A stretch of DNA of 64,000 bases from Berberis thunbergii (taxonomy: Eukaryota > Streptophyta > Magnoliopsida > Ranunculales > Berberidaceae): NCBI GenBank assembly GCA_003290165.1, contig QNQO01007616.1:310001-374000 (forward strand), read 5' to 3'. How positions within the stretch are numbered: the first letter of the stretch is position 1; every line of letters starts with the position of its first letter. The notes under the pieces are model-generated. The model searched no databases. It was given only the letters and a program-made list of their open reading frames with translations, and was not told where the DNA came from. A program made the translations under genes and the position numbers. Shown in pieces: positions 44,743-55,533 of the stretch.

Positions 44743-44750
44743 TATTTAAA
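44743..44750 (+). promoter_or_regulatory. TATA-like box of the long antisense ORF, element C
   Basis: TATTTAAA about 95 bp upstream of the ATG at 44844, in the position occupied by TATAAATA in element B. Confidence 0.4.
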
Positions 44751-44843
44751 TCTCCCTTTCTACAGAAATTGACTCTTCCATTTCTTTGCTTTTAGAGACT
44801 CCACTCTGTTCGTCTTTTCATTGAAAGATTGTTCACATTTTTC

Positions 44844-47259
44844 ATGGCTCGCCAAAATCATTTTGATGGTGAGCTTCTAACCAAGGGCCTCCAGTTATTT
44901 GAAGATAAGTCGATTTCCAAATCGGGCCTTGCTGAAATTCGAAAGACATTTGGGGTCCCTGAGGATCTGCCATTTTATATTCTGAGTGATGATCAAACGC
45001 TGTTGTTTCCTCCATAAGGGTTCATCTATTTGCATCGCAAGATACTTCAAACAAGACTTCGTTTTCCTTTTTTTTAACGAGATCTGGGGCTTTTTAGATT
45101 TTCTTGAAATCCTTCGGCCCAGTTGGTACCTAATGGGTACAAGATTATCCTTTTCATATTGATTAGGGCGAAGGATGCTGGCGTTCGCGAGACTCCGTGG
45201 GTGATCCAATTGCTGACTTCCCCTCGGTTGAATGATCACGTTGTTTACAAGATGTCGCTGGCTTACTTCGGGAAGCTGTCGGTGACTTCAAATTCTGGCA
45301 TAAATACAACTTCTTGGCTCTTTTGCATTTCAAGTACTTTAAGTTCAAAGGTCGTCTACTTGAGCGGGAGTTCAAGCAACTTCATAAGTATTGTTTAACC
45401 CTTTGATTTTGTGGCATTGATTACATGCTAATCATCGCATGTGTTTCTTTGTAGGGAGGTTCCCCACTGCTCCTTTTTTTCGGAGGAGAAAGTCGCTATG
45501 AAAGCATTTCGTGACATGTCATGGATAAGGGTAGAGGACTTTATTTGTACTACTAACTTCAGTCGCACTGGACTATAGGCCATTTGGCACGTCGCTCCAC
45601 TCTTTACAAAGCATCAAAGGTTAAGACTGAAGGTAGAGCCTTTTCCAGTAAGAGGAAGGCTTCCAAAGTTAAGGCCTCTGCCTTGCCCGACACAGAGGGG
45701 CTTTTTGAGATGCTTACCTCCTTTATAAGTTCCAATAGATTTCATGTTGGGGCTAAGCTGACTCCCAAACGGTCTGCTCCAGTGAGGGAGGAGCGCGAGT
45801 CTGACTAGCCCATCAGGGCGGAGGTCGAAGCATCTGGCTGTGAGAAGGACCACCTGCGATTAGCAATTGTTGATGATGTGTCGAAGCTAAGTACCAAGCA
45901 GGCTGAAGCTTTGAGTGAGAAGTTGATGTTGGCTGCTATGGCGGCTTCTACTAGTGCGGTCCCAAAGTTCAATCGTTATGTTGGTGGATCATCTGACAGT
46001 TGTCGCGGTAGCATGGGCTGCATATCAAGGTGATAGAGGGTCCATTGGACAATTCACTTCCTTATTTTCCTTTGGATTCTGCTGATTTGTCTTACAATAA
46101 AGGGTCGGCTGCTGGTAACAAAGGAAAGGTTGTGGATGAGGGCCAATGTGCGGTGGCAACTACAAAGGGCGATCCTAGTGTGATTCCGTATCCGAGAGAG
46201 CTATATCCGGATGTGCGGATGAGTTTGCTTGCTCCGATCGAACTGAAGATGAGTAACCAGGCCTGGCACTAGGAGGTTGACGTCGACTATGCTTCTAGAA
46301 AACACATAAGTAGGCGTTAGAGCTGGCTGATAGACCGCGCTCCAAAGCCTGAGAAGGATACGCTGGATTGGCGTATGGATAAAAGGTTTGAAGCACCTTA
46401 TGCTGAGGATGTCCCATTTAAGCCAGGTGGTCGTTGCTGGGATGAAAGTTGAGGTGACTCGTGATAGGGTGTAACCCATGGAGCGTGTCTTCTCGACTAT
46501 GCATAAGTTGTATTCTAATGCACTTTTCGAGATTTAGTTGCTAAGGAAGCAAATTTAGGAGAGGAGGCTAGAACAGTCAGCCATTGGTGCCGAGATTCAC
46601 AAGGTTCGTCTGGAAGCCCTTGAGTATGATTTAGCAGAGGCAATGTTCGCAAGGGACGGATTCAGGCAAGAGTTGAACCTGGTCCACTGTGATCTGGAAG
46701 TCGCGCAGGAAGCTGCAGCTAAGATGCACTCTGAATTGTAGTCTTTCATTGATGAGAACACAATGAATGAGTCTGAATGGGTTGCCCAGAGATAGGAGTT
46801 AGAGGCCGACATGGAATTCAATGCCCGGGAAGCGAAAAAAGCTGGGGACCAACTTCTCCTGGAACAACATGAGTTAGTGCATTTATTAGTAGCCTGGCTA
46901 TGGAGCAGTCTTAGGTTGATGCACTGACTGGCAAGCTGGAGTTGTTCGAGCGTGAACTTGTTGAAGCAAAGGCACACGAGGAAGTGTTTTTCAAGGCGCA
47001 TGACGAGTGTGAATTTCATTGGGTTGTGAATGGGAGATTAGAGCTGCAGGCGCTTATGAATGAAGAACATTTGAATGGGACCTTGCTTATTATAAGAAGA
47101 TGTCTTACACAGACTTCTTAATGGTCTTTATGTCATAAGAAGAAGAAGGTGATCTGGATCATGGTGCTCAGATTGAGGCACATATGGACGCAACTCTTGC
47201 TCCTTCCCTTGTTAAGCTAAGTTTTCCCGTATCTGTACCACCTCCCAATGAGGAGTAGG
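44844..47259 (+). pseudogene. long antisense ORF with Transposase_28-like domain and coiled coil, element C
   Basis: Antisense to the element's gag-pro. N-terminus MARQNHFDGELLTKGLQLFE, then FGVPEDLPFYILSDDQTLLF and, across frames, LHRKILQTRLRFPFF, followed by a segment matching the FLGIPPAQLGPNGYRI pattern seen more clearly in element D. This is the signature of the Pfam family 'putative gypsy type transposon' (Transposase_28); despite the name no catalytic activity is known. An intron at 45388-45454 has GT..AG ends. Exon 2 has a basic linker, MIEGPLDNSLPYFPLDSADL, then VDVDYASRKHISRR and a long Glu/Leu/Ala-rich coiled coil (46550-47090), ending PPPNEE and TAG at 47259. Many stops and frameshifts; no functional product now. 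Confidence 0.75.
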
Positions 47260-47799
47260 TTTTGTACTCTTGCATTATTTTGTTTCAACTGTTAATAAAA
47301 ACAAGTTTATTTTTAGTAGGCTTTGTACCCACATTATGTTTGGTCTTCCTGTTGCGCACTTTCCATTTGTTTGAGTGGTATGTCCACTATTGAGAGTTTG
47401 ACCATTTATGTCGCGAATGATTCTGACATGTTCTTCTCTGAGGTCTCAGAGTCACTATCGCTCAGTTGCATCCAATAGTGGGAGTTTTGCGGATAGTTTG
47501 GCAGTGGGTTATGCTACCCAAGCTGTAGCTCATCCTCAATGTAAGCCATTGGAGACTTAATTTGCGTATCTGGCTATCGGTTGCGGCTGTTGGCATGAGT
47601 GAACTGTGGTAGCCGAGCACTTGCATTGTGTTTGAAATAGAATGCTTGTTCCGAGTCAGGTTTCCTAAGCTTGGACTGACATCATATGTAACATTTGTCT
47701 GCGTGGCAGTCGGTTGAATTTTGAGCTAGCTTGAGTGGCCACTGCTGATAATGGAATGTCAGCCTATGTGAGCATAAGGACGCTGCTTGAGTTGTAATT

Positions 47800-48690
47800 T
47801 ACTTCGGCGACCGTTGCTTGAGAACGAGCAGTGGTCACATGGCGAGCCGTTGACATTAGTCGGGGCTGACTGGGCTCCCACCTTCTAAACCATCTATACT
47901 CGTGCAGAGCGGATTACAGGTTTGGGATGTGAAAATTTGGTGATCATGGTCTATTGGAGAGAGATGATCCCATGGCGAGATGTCGACATCAGTCAGCGTT
48001 GACTAGACTCTCACCTTCCATCCATTTACAACCGCAGGAAGAGAGCTACAAGTTTGGGATGAGGGGATTCAGCGACCATGGTCTGTAGAAGATCAGTGGT
48101 CTTGTGAAAATCCGTCGGTATCAGTTCCAGACTGACTAGGTTCCCACCTTCCAAATCATCTACACCCGTGCGCATCGAGCTACAAATTTGGGAGTTTTGG
48201 TGACTATGGTCTGTAGAAAAGCAGTGGTCACGTGGCAAGCCATCGGAATCAATTCGGGACTGTCTAGGCTCCCACCTTCCAAACCATCTACACCCGCGAG
48301 GAGCAGATTACAAGTCTGGGAGTTAGTAATTCGGCGACCATGGTCTGTAGAGCAACATTGGTCATGTGGCAAACCATCGACATCAGTCGGAACTGACTAG
48401 GGTCCTACCTTCAAAACCATCTACACCCGCGTGCAGCGGGCTACAAGTCTGGGCTTTGACCAAAAGTTGTCATTGTCAATCGTCATTGGCTAGGCTTACA
48501 TGATCGGGTTCGGTGACCATTGTCCATGAAGAGGGCAACGATCCCTCGCGAGTCGTTGTTACCAGGCTTAAGAATGCTAATTAGACTCCCATTTCGAAGC
48601 CATCGACATCCACGTGTGGCGAACTAGGCGTCAGGATAAACTAGAAGCCTTCGTCATCAGTCGAAACCGACAAAGCTTACCTGGTTAGGT
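47800..48690 (+). repeat. tandem array, element C: five ~128-bp units and one long unit
   Basis: Anchor 'catggtct' (variants) at 47945, 48077, 48205 and 48329, spacing 124-132 bp, with a diverged first unit near 47811. Blocks 'agcagtggtcacgtggc', 'gactaggctcccaccttcc' and 'catctacacccgcg' recur. The last unit (about 48460-48690) is the longer type seen in element B. It is homologous to the arrays of A, B and D. Confidence 0.9.
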
Positions 48691-49163
48691 AGGGGTTCCG
48701 CCTATTACAAGTGTGCGAGCCTACTTCCATGCGCGCAGTGCACTGTGTGGATTAGTTTATTTTCAAAAATAAATAAAAACCTTCAATTAGCTTGTGAGAT
48801 GCCGGTGTGATCCGTGTGTCAAAAATGACTAGGGTTTCGACTGCTCGTGTCAGACACGTGGTAGAATACCGCTTAAATAGTTGGCTGAGCCCATAGGCCC
48901 GTAAAAAAGAAGAGCTAGGCCCTGTCGTAGGATCAAGACTCTATGTGTACAATGTATAATGCATGGTGACACGCGTATGGCGTAGATCACGAGATGATTG
49001 AATATCGGTCACTTCCCCCATTAATGGGGTTGTGTGCAACATCATTAATTGGATTAACGTGGTCCTGTGTGGTTTCCTTGGGAACCATCATCTCCTCATT
49101 TCCCATATGGTATTCAGTGCTGATGGTTAATGTTGAAGCACCTGTTTGGTGAACCACCACGGC

Positions 49164-49170
49164 TATATAA
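49164..49170 (+). promoter_or_regulatory. TATA box of the small antisense ORF, element C
   Basis: TATATAA 54 bp upstream of the ATG at 49224. Element D has the same 'tatataatgg' on the minus strand at 53671-53680, about 50 bp before its ATG. Conserved position and spacing in two copies suggest a real promoter. Confidence 0.5.
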
Positions 49171-49223
49171 TGGTGCTTCTTCAACAATGTAGGCATTATC
49201 TTTTACAGAGTGCACTTCTTTTG

Positions 49224-49393
49224 ATGCTCTTACTCAAAGAATATGTTTTGGTTTTCCAAAGGCTAAAGGGAGGTCTCTGACGCTAGAGTCTTCGAATGTT
49301 CTTACATTTGTGCCGATGAGTCATGATAAGATTTGTTGTTATGCGTGGTCACCTACTTTGGGTGAGCACCCAATTGGTTTGTTGACCTTGTAA
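49224..49393 (+). pseudogene. small conserved antisense ORF, element C copy
   Basis: Starts MLLLKEYVL, loses one base, then reads FPKAKGRSLTLESSNVLTF and CCYAWSPTLGEH before TAA. Same start and peptide as 19047-19217 and 53403-53621. The one-base loss inactivates this copy. Family unknown. Confidence 0.5.
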
Positions 49394-50399
49394 TTTCTAC
49401 TCATATTACAAATAAGAGTTATGAACTTTCTCCCAAGGGATGAATCAATCATTTATTCCGAAACACTTCAGTGTTACCTTGTGCCATTTTGTTTGTTGGG
49501 AAACACTCTCTGCAGCTAGTTTATGGTTGATCAAAGTGTTGGCAGATGTGTCATTGCTTCAGGGGGAGGTATTTCTGATAGTATCGCACATGGGAGAAGT
49601 GTCCTTGCTTGGCAATACTGTGAGACCTTAGCTGTCTCGTCGCTTGCAGGCACATTTGTCTGTCTTCTTCTACCTCCTTCAAGAGGTCGGATGCCGAATC
49701 AAAGATGTCTATAGCTTGTTGCAAGGTCCATGTTGTCGCTTGCCAGTCGTTCTTTTGGGGCGTTTTGGCAGAGATACATGTTGCGCTTGTCATTTCAGCT
49801 CCCTTTTGCACATTTTTTCTTGTTCGTGGAACATCTTCTTCGGAGAAGTCGTTGGGCAGAGTCTACTTTGGGTACCCTTGATGTTGTATCTGAGTCTTCT
49901 TCTGGAGTCAGACTGTTTAATCGAGTCTTTACTGTATGTCGCATCGGATTCAGATTTTTGTAGTTTGTAGTCTTTTGTACTCGCCTCTGGGCGGTCGTTG
50001 TTTCATCTTTCCAGTAATCAATAGAGTGTTTTTGCATAATTGTCTTTTATTTCTTAAATGATGGCAAATCACATAAGCATCTAAGAATTAAAACTCTACA
50101 TTGACTATGGAAAGAATACTAAACAATTGAATAGACTGACTGTTGGCGAAGAGAGGTTGACTCGGCTCTGAAGTGAATTCCCTTGGCTCTTGCTTAGATC
50201 ATGAGCACCTTCAGCGAACTGCCAAGTTTCGCTAACGCCGTTGAGGTTACTAAAGAGTGAACCTTGTGTGGGAGGTTCCTTCTGTACCCACTGATAGTTG
50301 TGGGGTCGTGCTTTCGTCTACAATGACCTCTCCGCTTTGTGTGGTTGAAGAGAGGATTGCTCCTGCAATGCTGAAATGTTCTCCGCTGCTAAGTAGAAC

Positions 50400-50802
50400 T
50401 ATCGATGTTGGGATTTTGTCTCTGTGTGGGTGGAGTTACTTTTCGACATTTTGTGGATTTGGTTTCTATTCAACTTGCCCTGTGGGCACCAACTAGATTT
50501 GGGAACATTCTATCTGTTTTAGTGCAGCATAATGGCAACCACATGTCGTTGGTTGGTCCCAGCGAATTGTTTTCTCGAAGTGGTTAGCAATATACTTGAA
50601 ACACTGGTGAAGGGTGGAGACTACTGCTTCCATTTGGTTAAGCCACGATCTTCAAGATGAGGTTATAGTTAAACGGTGCGTCTACCACCATGAACTCCAA
50701 GAACATGAACTTTCTTAGTCTTGGCTCTTCTGCCACTACTTCTAATCTTATCTTTTCGATCGGAAAGCATTTCTATCCACTGAATCCAATCAGCTGGTAA
50801 TC
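50400..50802 (-). pseudogene. retropepsin C-terminal part, element C
   Basis: Reads TSDYQLIGFSG, then KCFPIEKIRLEVVAEEPRLR and FMVVDAPFNYNLIL, and in another frame NQMEAVVSTLHQCFKYIANH. It is the second half of the protease whose active-site half lies at 58957-59030. Element D (50808-58951) is inserted between them, with the GGAGG target duplication at 50803-50807. Damaged by frameshifts. Confidence 0.75.
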
Positions 50803-50807
50803 GGAGG

Positions 50808-51450
50808 TGATGATACATAAAAATGGCCACATACACATGTCATGATGATCTCGAGGAAATACAAACCCCAGGGTCAGTCCAATACTGATCCGGCTCAAGC
50901 GGTTCTAAGCCCACCAACTTCAGTCTGCCAGACGGACCCGAACTCTCATAGCACGCTTGGCCCACACATCTCATAGCTATTTTTAATAACCGTTAGTCTT
51001 ACTAAGGAAAATATCTGGAGGATCAGCTTCGGACGAGCAACTACAGCTGCCCTCTACTTCCTATTAGGAAGCAAATGCCAGTATACATTCCATATGGGGA
51101 ATCTTCCTTATACGGATTGTTCTCACATTGGTAACTATCTCCGGCGTATCTAAGAGCACAAGGCTAACATGAAACTTCCTTCTTACAACACGATTCCTAA
51201 TTAGATAAGGATCTCCATGAAGATCCCCTTCCTAAACTACGCCAACGATGGCCTGGTAGAACAAGAACTCCTTGCACTATAAATAAAGCATGAGGTTGGT
51301 AAGCTAAGGTACGTTACAAATTCCCTGTTACAGCATTACATCTCCCTTAGATCCATCGGCCACCACAACTATGGTTCGTGGCTCACGTGTGTAACTTGTG
51401 CAGGTCAGCAGGAACAAGGTCAAAGCAGGGAGCGAAAAATGATTGCATTA
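50808..51450 (+). repeat. 5' LTR of element D
   Basis: 643 bp, starting TGATGATACATAAAAATGG and ending GATTGCATTA. TATA box 'actataaataaag' near 51276. Directly followed by the primer-binding site. Confidence 0.92.
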
Positions 51451-51471
51451 GTTTGGCGCCGTCTATGGGGA
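51451..51471 (+). promoter_or_regulatory. primer-binding site of element D
   Basis: GTTTGGCGCCGTCTATGGGG directly after the LTR. It is the least mutated primer site of the family here and matches the TTTGGCGCCGTCTGTGGG class of plant Tat-like gypsy elements. Confidence 0.85.
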
Positions 51472-51525
51472 TGACAAAGTTCTTAAATTTACACTAAGTG
51501 TCGTCTCCTTTAAAAATTTAGAGAG

Positions 51526-52640
51526 ATGGTGATCACTAGGTCACGCAACAACGGAAGAACCAAGTGACACGTCGAACGCTCAAGCTCTCCCTATACTGCC
51601 TCTTTCAGCACTTCATGTATTGCACGGGCAGTCGACTCACTCTTTCGTACCATCGACAGTAACGACGGACCCCATAATCAATATGTTGGCATCTCAAATA
51701 CAGCGGATCGCCAAGGCGGGGGAAGCCCTCATGTGACAGAATCCACCACCTACTAACGAATACCAAGAGCAGCACGGACATCCGCCTCCAAAAGATGATA
51801 GGGAGCAAGCGCAAGAGAGCTAAGCCTCCGCTAGTTCTCATTGGACTAGGGGAGGCTGCGCGGCCAACACTGAGCTTGTCGTCAAGACAGAGAGGCTCGA
51901 CCCTGGGAACCCCTTCCGCAGAGGGGCGCACAATTTAAACGAACTGTACCGCCTCTCAGCCCCACCATTTGTAGACCAGATCACAAATGAGGCCCTTCCG
52001 AGGAAGCTCACTCCCCGAAGCTTGACTCCTACGACGGAACCACTGATCCTTTCGACCATCTGCGCCATTACCGGCATGTAATGGAACTTAAAGAAGGATC
52101 CGAGGTCTGACAAGACACTTCGCTCTTCACTGCAGGACTCAAAGAGGGAAAACAATACGAGGACCTTACCCTGGATCCCCTTCTTGACATGACGGAGCTC
52201 TTCAAGAGCGTCAAGAAATACATCACCCTGGAAGAGTCAAGGGTAGACGCACCGTCATCCTACAATCTCATCCTGGGAAGACCGTAGTTCCATCAGATGG
52301 AAGCAATTGTCTCCACCATTTACCAGTGTGTAAGTATACCGTTAACCGCTCCAAAGGAACAATCTTGGAGACCAACCGATGGCACGAGCCTACCACTATG
52401 TCGCACTGAAATAGATAGAGTTCTCCAAGATTCAGCTACATCCTGCAGAACAGCCTGGCCCAGTGCAAGGCCAAACGACGACAGAGACATCATTTTCGAA
52501 CAATACAATAACAATAAGCTCTTCTGCCCAGCGAGTCGAAAAGGCCATGGCAAGCGAAAACACATCCTCCCGACATTCCGTTGGCACGGAAATCTGCCCC
52601 TCTGCAAGGCTTACTCTTCAGTAACCTATGTAATGCCTTG
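51526..52640 (+). pseudogene. gag-pro with two internal deletions, element D
   Basis: Starts MVITRSRNNG at 51526. The gag core reads ITNEALPRKL, then LDSYDGTTDPFDHLRHYRHV and MELKEGSE near 52020-52110. It then jumps to FTAGLKEGKQYEDLTLDPLL, DMTELFKSVKKYITLEESR. It jumps again to the end of the protease, VDAPSSYNLILGRP, then QMEAIVSTIYQCV. About 120 codons of gag and then the knuckle plus the protease active site are missing compared with element B. The open frame 52297-52641 is the protease tail in a shifted frame. It cannot give a working Gag or protease. Confidence 0.8.
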
Positions 52641-53960
52641 ACATTCAGCTAAATGATCGTGAGAGTAATTTGAATTCACTTCAAGGCCAGGATCAATTTC
52701 TTTCCGTCGACAATGAGTTTGCTTTAAGTTATTTGTTTCCCTTTCCATAGTCAATATTGAGTTTTAGTTCTTAAAAGACTTATGTGATTTGCAATCATTT
52801 AAGAAATAAAGGAATAATTACGAAAACAAACTCTATTGATTATTGGAAAGATGTAACAACATACACCTTGAGGCAGATACAAAAGATGGTATACTGAAGG
52901 CATCTAATAGACATGGAGTGAGGACTTGCTTAAACTGTCAGACCACATAAGTAACACGAACAATCCAAAGCAAGCAGAACCATGATCCAGCAAACACGAC
53001 CCTCAAATATGGTATGTGGGTATACAAGATCAGCAATAGGGAGTCCCGCGACAAGCCACAACCAGATACAGCCAACTCACGTGCTCGATTTGATGAAATG
53101 AATGAACTTAGGACAAGTATCAGGTTAACGTGGGCAGAGTGCACCAACTGGCTGTAGGGATAAGAGGTGAGTCCAGGAGTCAATGGCCCAATCCTTGGAC
53201 CATGTCCAACTCCTCTTCATCTCGAGATCCCAAATTCTAGCGCATGGCAAGGCAACAGGGTTAATCGAGAAGTGGCGGAGGCAGCCACCACGCAGTTGGA
53301 CGTTGGTGCTATATCTGAAATTGAACATTTAGGAACAACGATAAGGCACCGGCACATGAATAACAAACTCTTCCCTTAGGAAAGCATACGTACTACTTCT
53401 CCTCAATATGAGAAGAAATTACAAGAACTCGGCAGATCAACTACGTGCCCACCCAAAACAGGTGACCACACATAACAACAATTATCTTTGTGCCTGACCA
53501 GTGCAAATGTCAGAACATTCGGAGTCTTCAAAGACGGAGATCCACCTTCAGCCTTTGGAAAACCCAAAGTATTTTCTTTAGCCTTTGGAAAACCCAAAGC
53601 ATTTTCTTCAAGCAAAAACATTACAAGAGATAAGCTCTACGAAAGATAGTTCCTACAACGATAAGAAAAACCATTATATAGACATGACGGATCAACAAGC
53701 GGGCATTCCATCATTAATTGCCAAGCATTGAGTACAGTATAGGAAACGAGGATACAACGGTTGCCAAGGAAACTGCACAGACCATATCATTCAAATTGAT
53801 GGCGGTGCACGCAACACCATCAATTGAGGGGGGAGTAATCGATACTCAACCGTCATGTAGCCTACGTTATACACATGTTACCCCGCGATTTATGCCGTAC
53901 ACATAGTGCACCGTTCCCTACCTCTTCCTCTACAGGCCCAGGGGCTCGGCCTATTACTCA
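52640..53960 (-). repeat. conserved non-pol segment of element D
   Basis: Inverted counterpart of 48880-50250: 'cattatatagacatgacgg', the small antisense ORF, and the 'tgattattggaaagatgtaacaac' block at 52836-52862 that mirrors 'ttacatctttccaataatca' in element B. Also contains 'atcaattgaggggggagtaatcgatactcaa' near 53820, a sequence like a polypurine tract followed by an LTR start. Confidence 0.6.
53403..53621 (-). CDS. small conserved antisense ORF, element D copy
   Basis: The longest copy, 72 codons, intact: starts MFLLEENALGFPKA, contains a short in-frame duplication (LGFPKAKENT then LGFPKAEG), FPKAEGGSPSLKTPNVLTF and CCYVWSPVLGGHVVDLPSSC, ending NFFSY. A TATATAATGG box lies about 50 bp upstream (53671-53680). 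The same peptide in elements A and C suggests past coding function. No known domain. It lies antisense to gag and faces away from the LTR promoter. Confidence 0.5.
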   Translation of the reverse strand: MFLLEENALGFPKAKENTLGFPKAEGGSPSLKTPNVLTFALVRHKDNCCYVWSPVLGGHVVDLPSSCNFFSY

Positions 53961-54039
53961 AATAGTATTCTATCACATTTTTGGCATGAGCATGAGAAAT
54001 CCTAGTCAACCCTGACATACGGATCACACCTACAGACCA

Positions 54040-54995
54040 CTTGCTAATTTGGTAACTTCGTCCACCCCATGCATCAGGCAGATGGACTAGGTTTGCACGC
54101 CCCCTAGTAGGCGGAACATCTTTTAAAACTAGGTAAGCTTAGCCAGCCAATGCTGATGACAATGGCTTTTGGCTCAACTCGAAACCTAGTTTGTTTAGCG
54201 CGGGCATTGATGGTTCAAGAAGTGAGAGTCTAATCAGCACTATCATGCTTGGGGATGATGACTTGCCAAAGATCATTGCCCCATTCAAGGTTAGTGATCG
54301 CCGAACCTAATCAGGTAAGCACAGCTAGTAGAGACTAGCAACAAAAGCTTTTGATTAGAACCTGGACTTGTAGCCTCCAGTGTGAGGGTGTAGATAATTT
54401 AGAAGGTGGGAGCCTAGTCAGTCCCGAACTGATTCTGACTGGCTTCCCATGGGACTAATGTTTTTCAGTGTGGTCACCAAATTACCAAACCTGGACTTGT
54501 AGCCCGCACTGCGAGGGTGTAGATAGTCTAGAAGGAGGGAGCCTAGTAAGCCATGACCTAATGCCGACGGCTTGCCACGGGACCACTGCTTTCAGCGTGA
54601 CCGTTGAAAACTCCCAAATTTGTAGCTTGTTGCACACATGTGTAGATAATTTGGAAGGTGGGAGCCTAGTCATTATCGAACTGATTCTGATGGCTTGCCA
54701 TGTCAATACTGCTTTTAAGCCTGGTCGCCAAACTTCTCTTTCGATTTCGTAGCCCCCACCGCACAGGGTGGTTGTAGATGGTTTGAAAGGTGGGGGTCTA
54801 GTCAGGCCTGAACTGATTCCGACAGCTTGCCGCGGGAACACTGCTTTTTAGCCTTGTTGCTAAACTTTTACTCCTCGAATCTGTAGTCCACTTTACTCGG
54901 TCATAAACGATTCAGAAGGTGGGAGCCTAGTCAGTCCTGAATTGATTCTAACGACTTGCCACGAGACCACTACTTTTCAGCCTGGTCGCCAAACA
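54040..54995 (-). repeat. tandem array, element D: ~128-bp units
   Basis: Anchor 'tgtagcc' (variants) at 54371, 54500, 54623, 54750 and 54883, spacing 123-133 bp, preceded by one longer unit (54040-54340). Units share 'gtgtagatag.ttagaaggtgggagcctagtcag', 'actgattctgacggcttgcca' and 'gggaccactgctttcagc'. Inverted relative to the array in C, as expected from element orientation. Confidence 0.9.
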
Positions 54996-55533
54996 TGAAT
55001 CTAGTGGAGTCAATGTCTTCACGCTCAAGCAGATAGTCATTCTAATATTAGCGATGGCCATTCACGCCGATACAAAGATCGTACCGCCAGTGCCTAGATA
55101 ATAGCTAATTAGGATGCCAACCCGAGCTTACGGTGCCTGATTCGACACGAACGCTCTGACACATACACTCGGCCATTGCAACTCACTAATAGCAGCAACT
55201 GCAATCAACCAATCAGACTAACAAGGTGAGCCTCAAGCAGCTTACCTTGGAGACAAGACATAGCTCTGGCGAATCAACCCCTAGCTAAATTGTCTGTAAC
55301 ATGACCCCTATCAGACATGGCTACACAACAATGACCTTGAGTCATTCACTATACAAAGTAGTCAAGCTCTCTATTGCAGACAGACCAGTCAGCTTCCTAT
55401 TGATTCAACCTGCCTAAGCCAAAGCAAGATGACAAGGCGAAATGAAAGACATGCAATAGAGACAACAAGCACGAAACGGATAAAATTTTTTTCATTAACG
55501 GTCAAAACGAAAAGGGGTATAATCACACCAAGG

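Larger units (their letters stand above)
48880..50250. repeat. conserved non-pol segment of element C
   Basis: Contains a stretch resembling the family's own LTR-start region (48960-49020: 'gacacgcgtatggcgtagatc', 'acttcccccattaatgggg'), a TATA box (49164-49170), the small antisense ORF (49224-49393) and the 'cagtaatcaatagagtg..atttcttaaatgatg' block (50010-50075). It occupies the place where pol would stand in a complete element. 49440-49800 has open frames on both strands with no recognisable domain. Confidence 0.6.

Noticed and set aside
49551..49811. 86-codon minus-strand ORF between protease and array of element C, considered as a pol remnant
   Set aside because: No RT, RNase H or integrase motif (such as YxDD or HHCC) was found, and the region is not conserved as protein in D or B.
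52320..52607. 95-codon minus-strand ORF in element D
   Set aside because: Complement of the degraded protease tail; no independent support.
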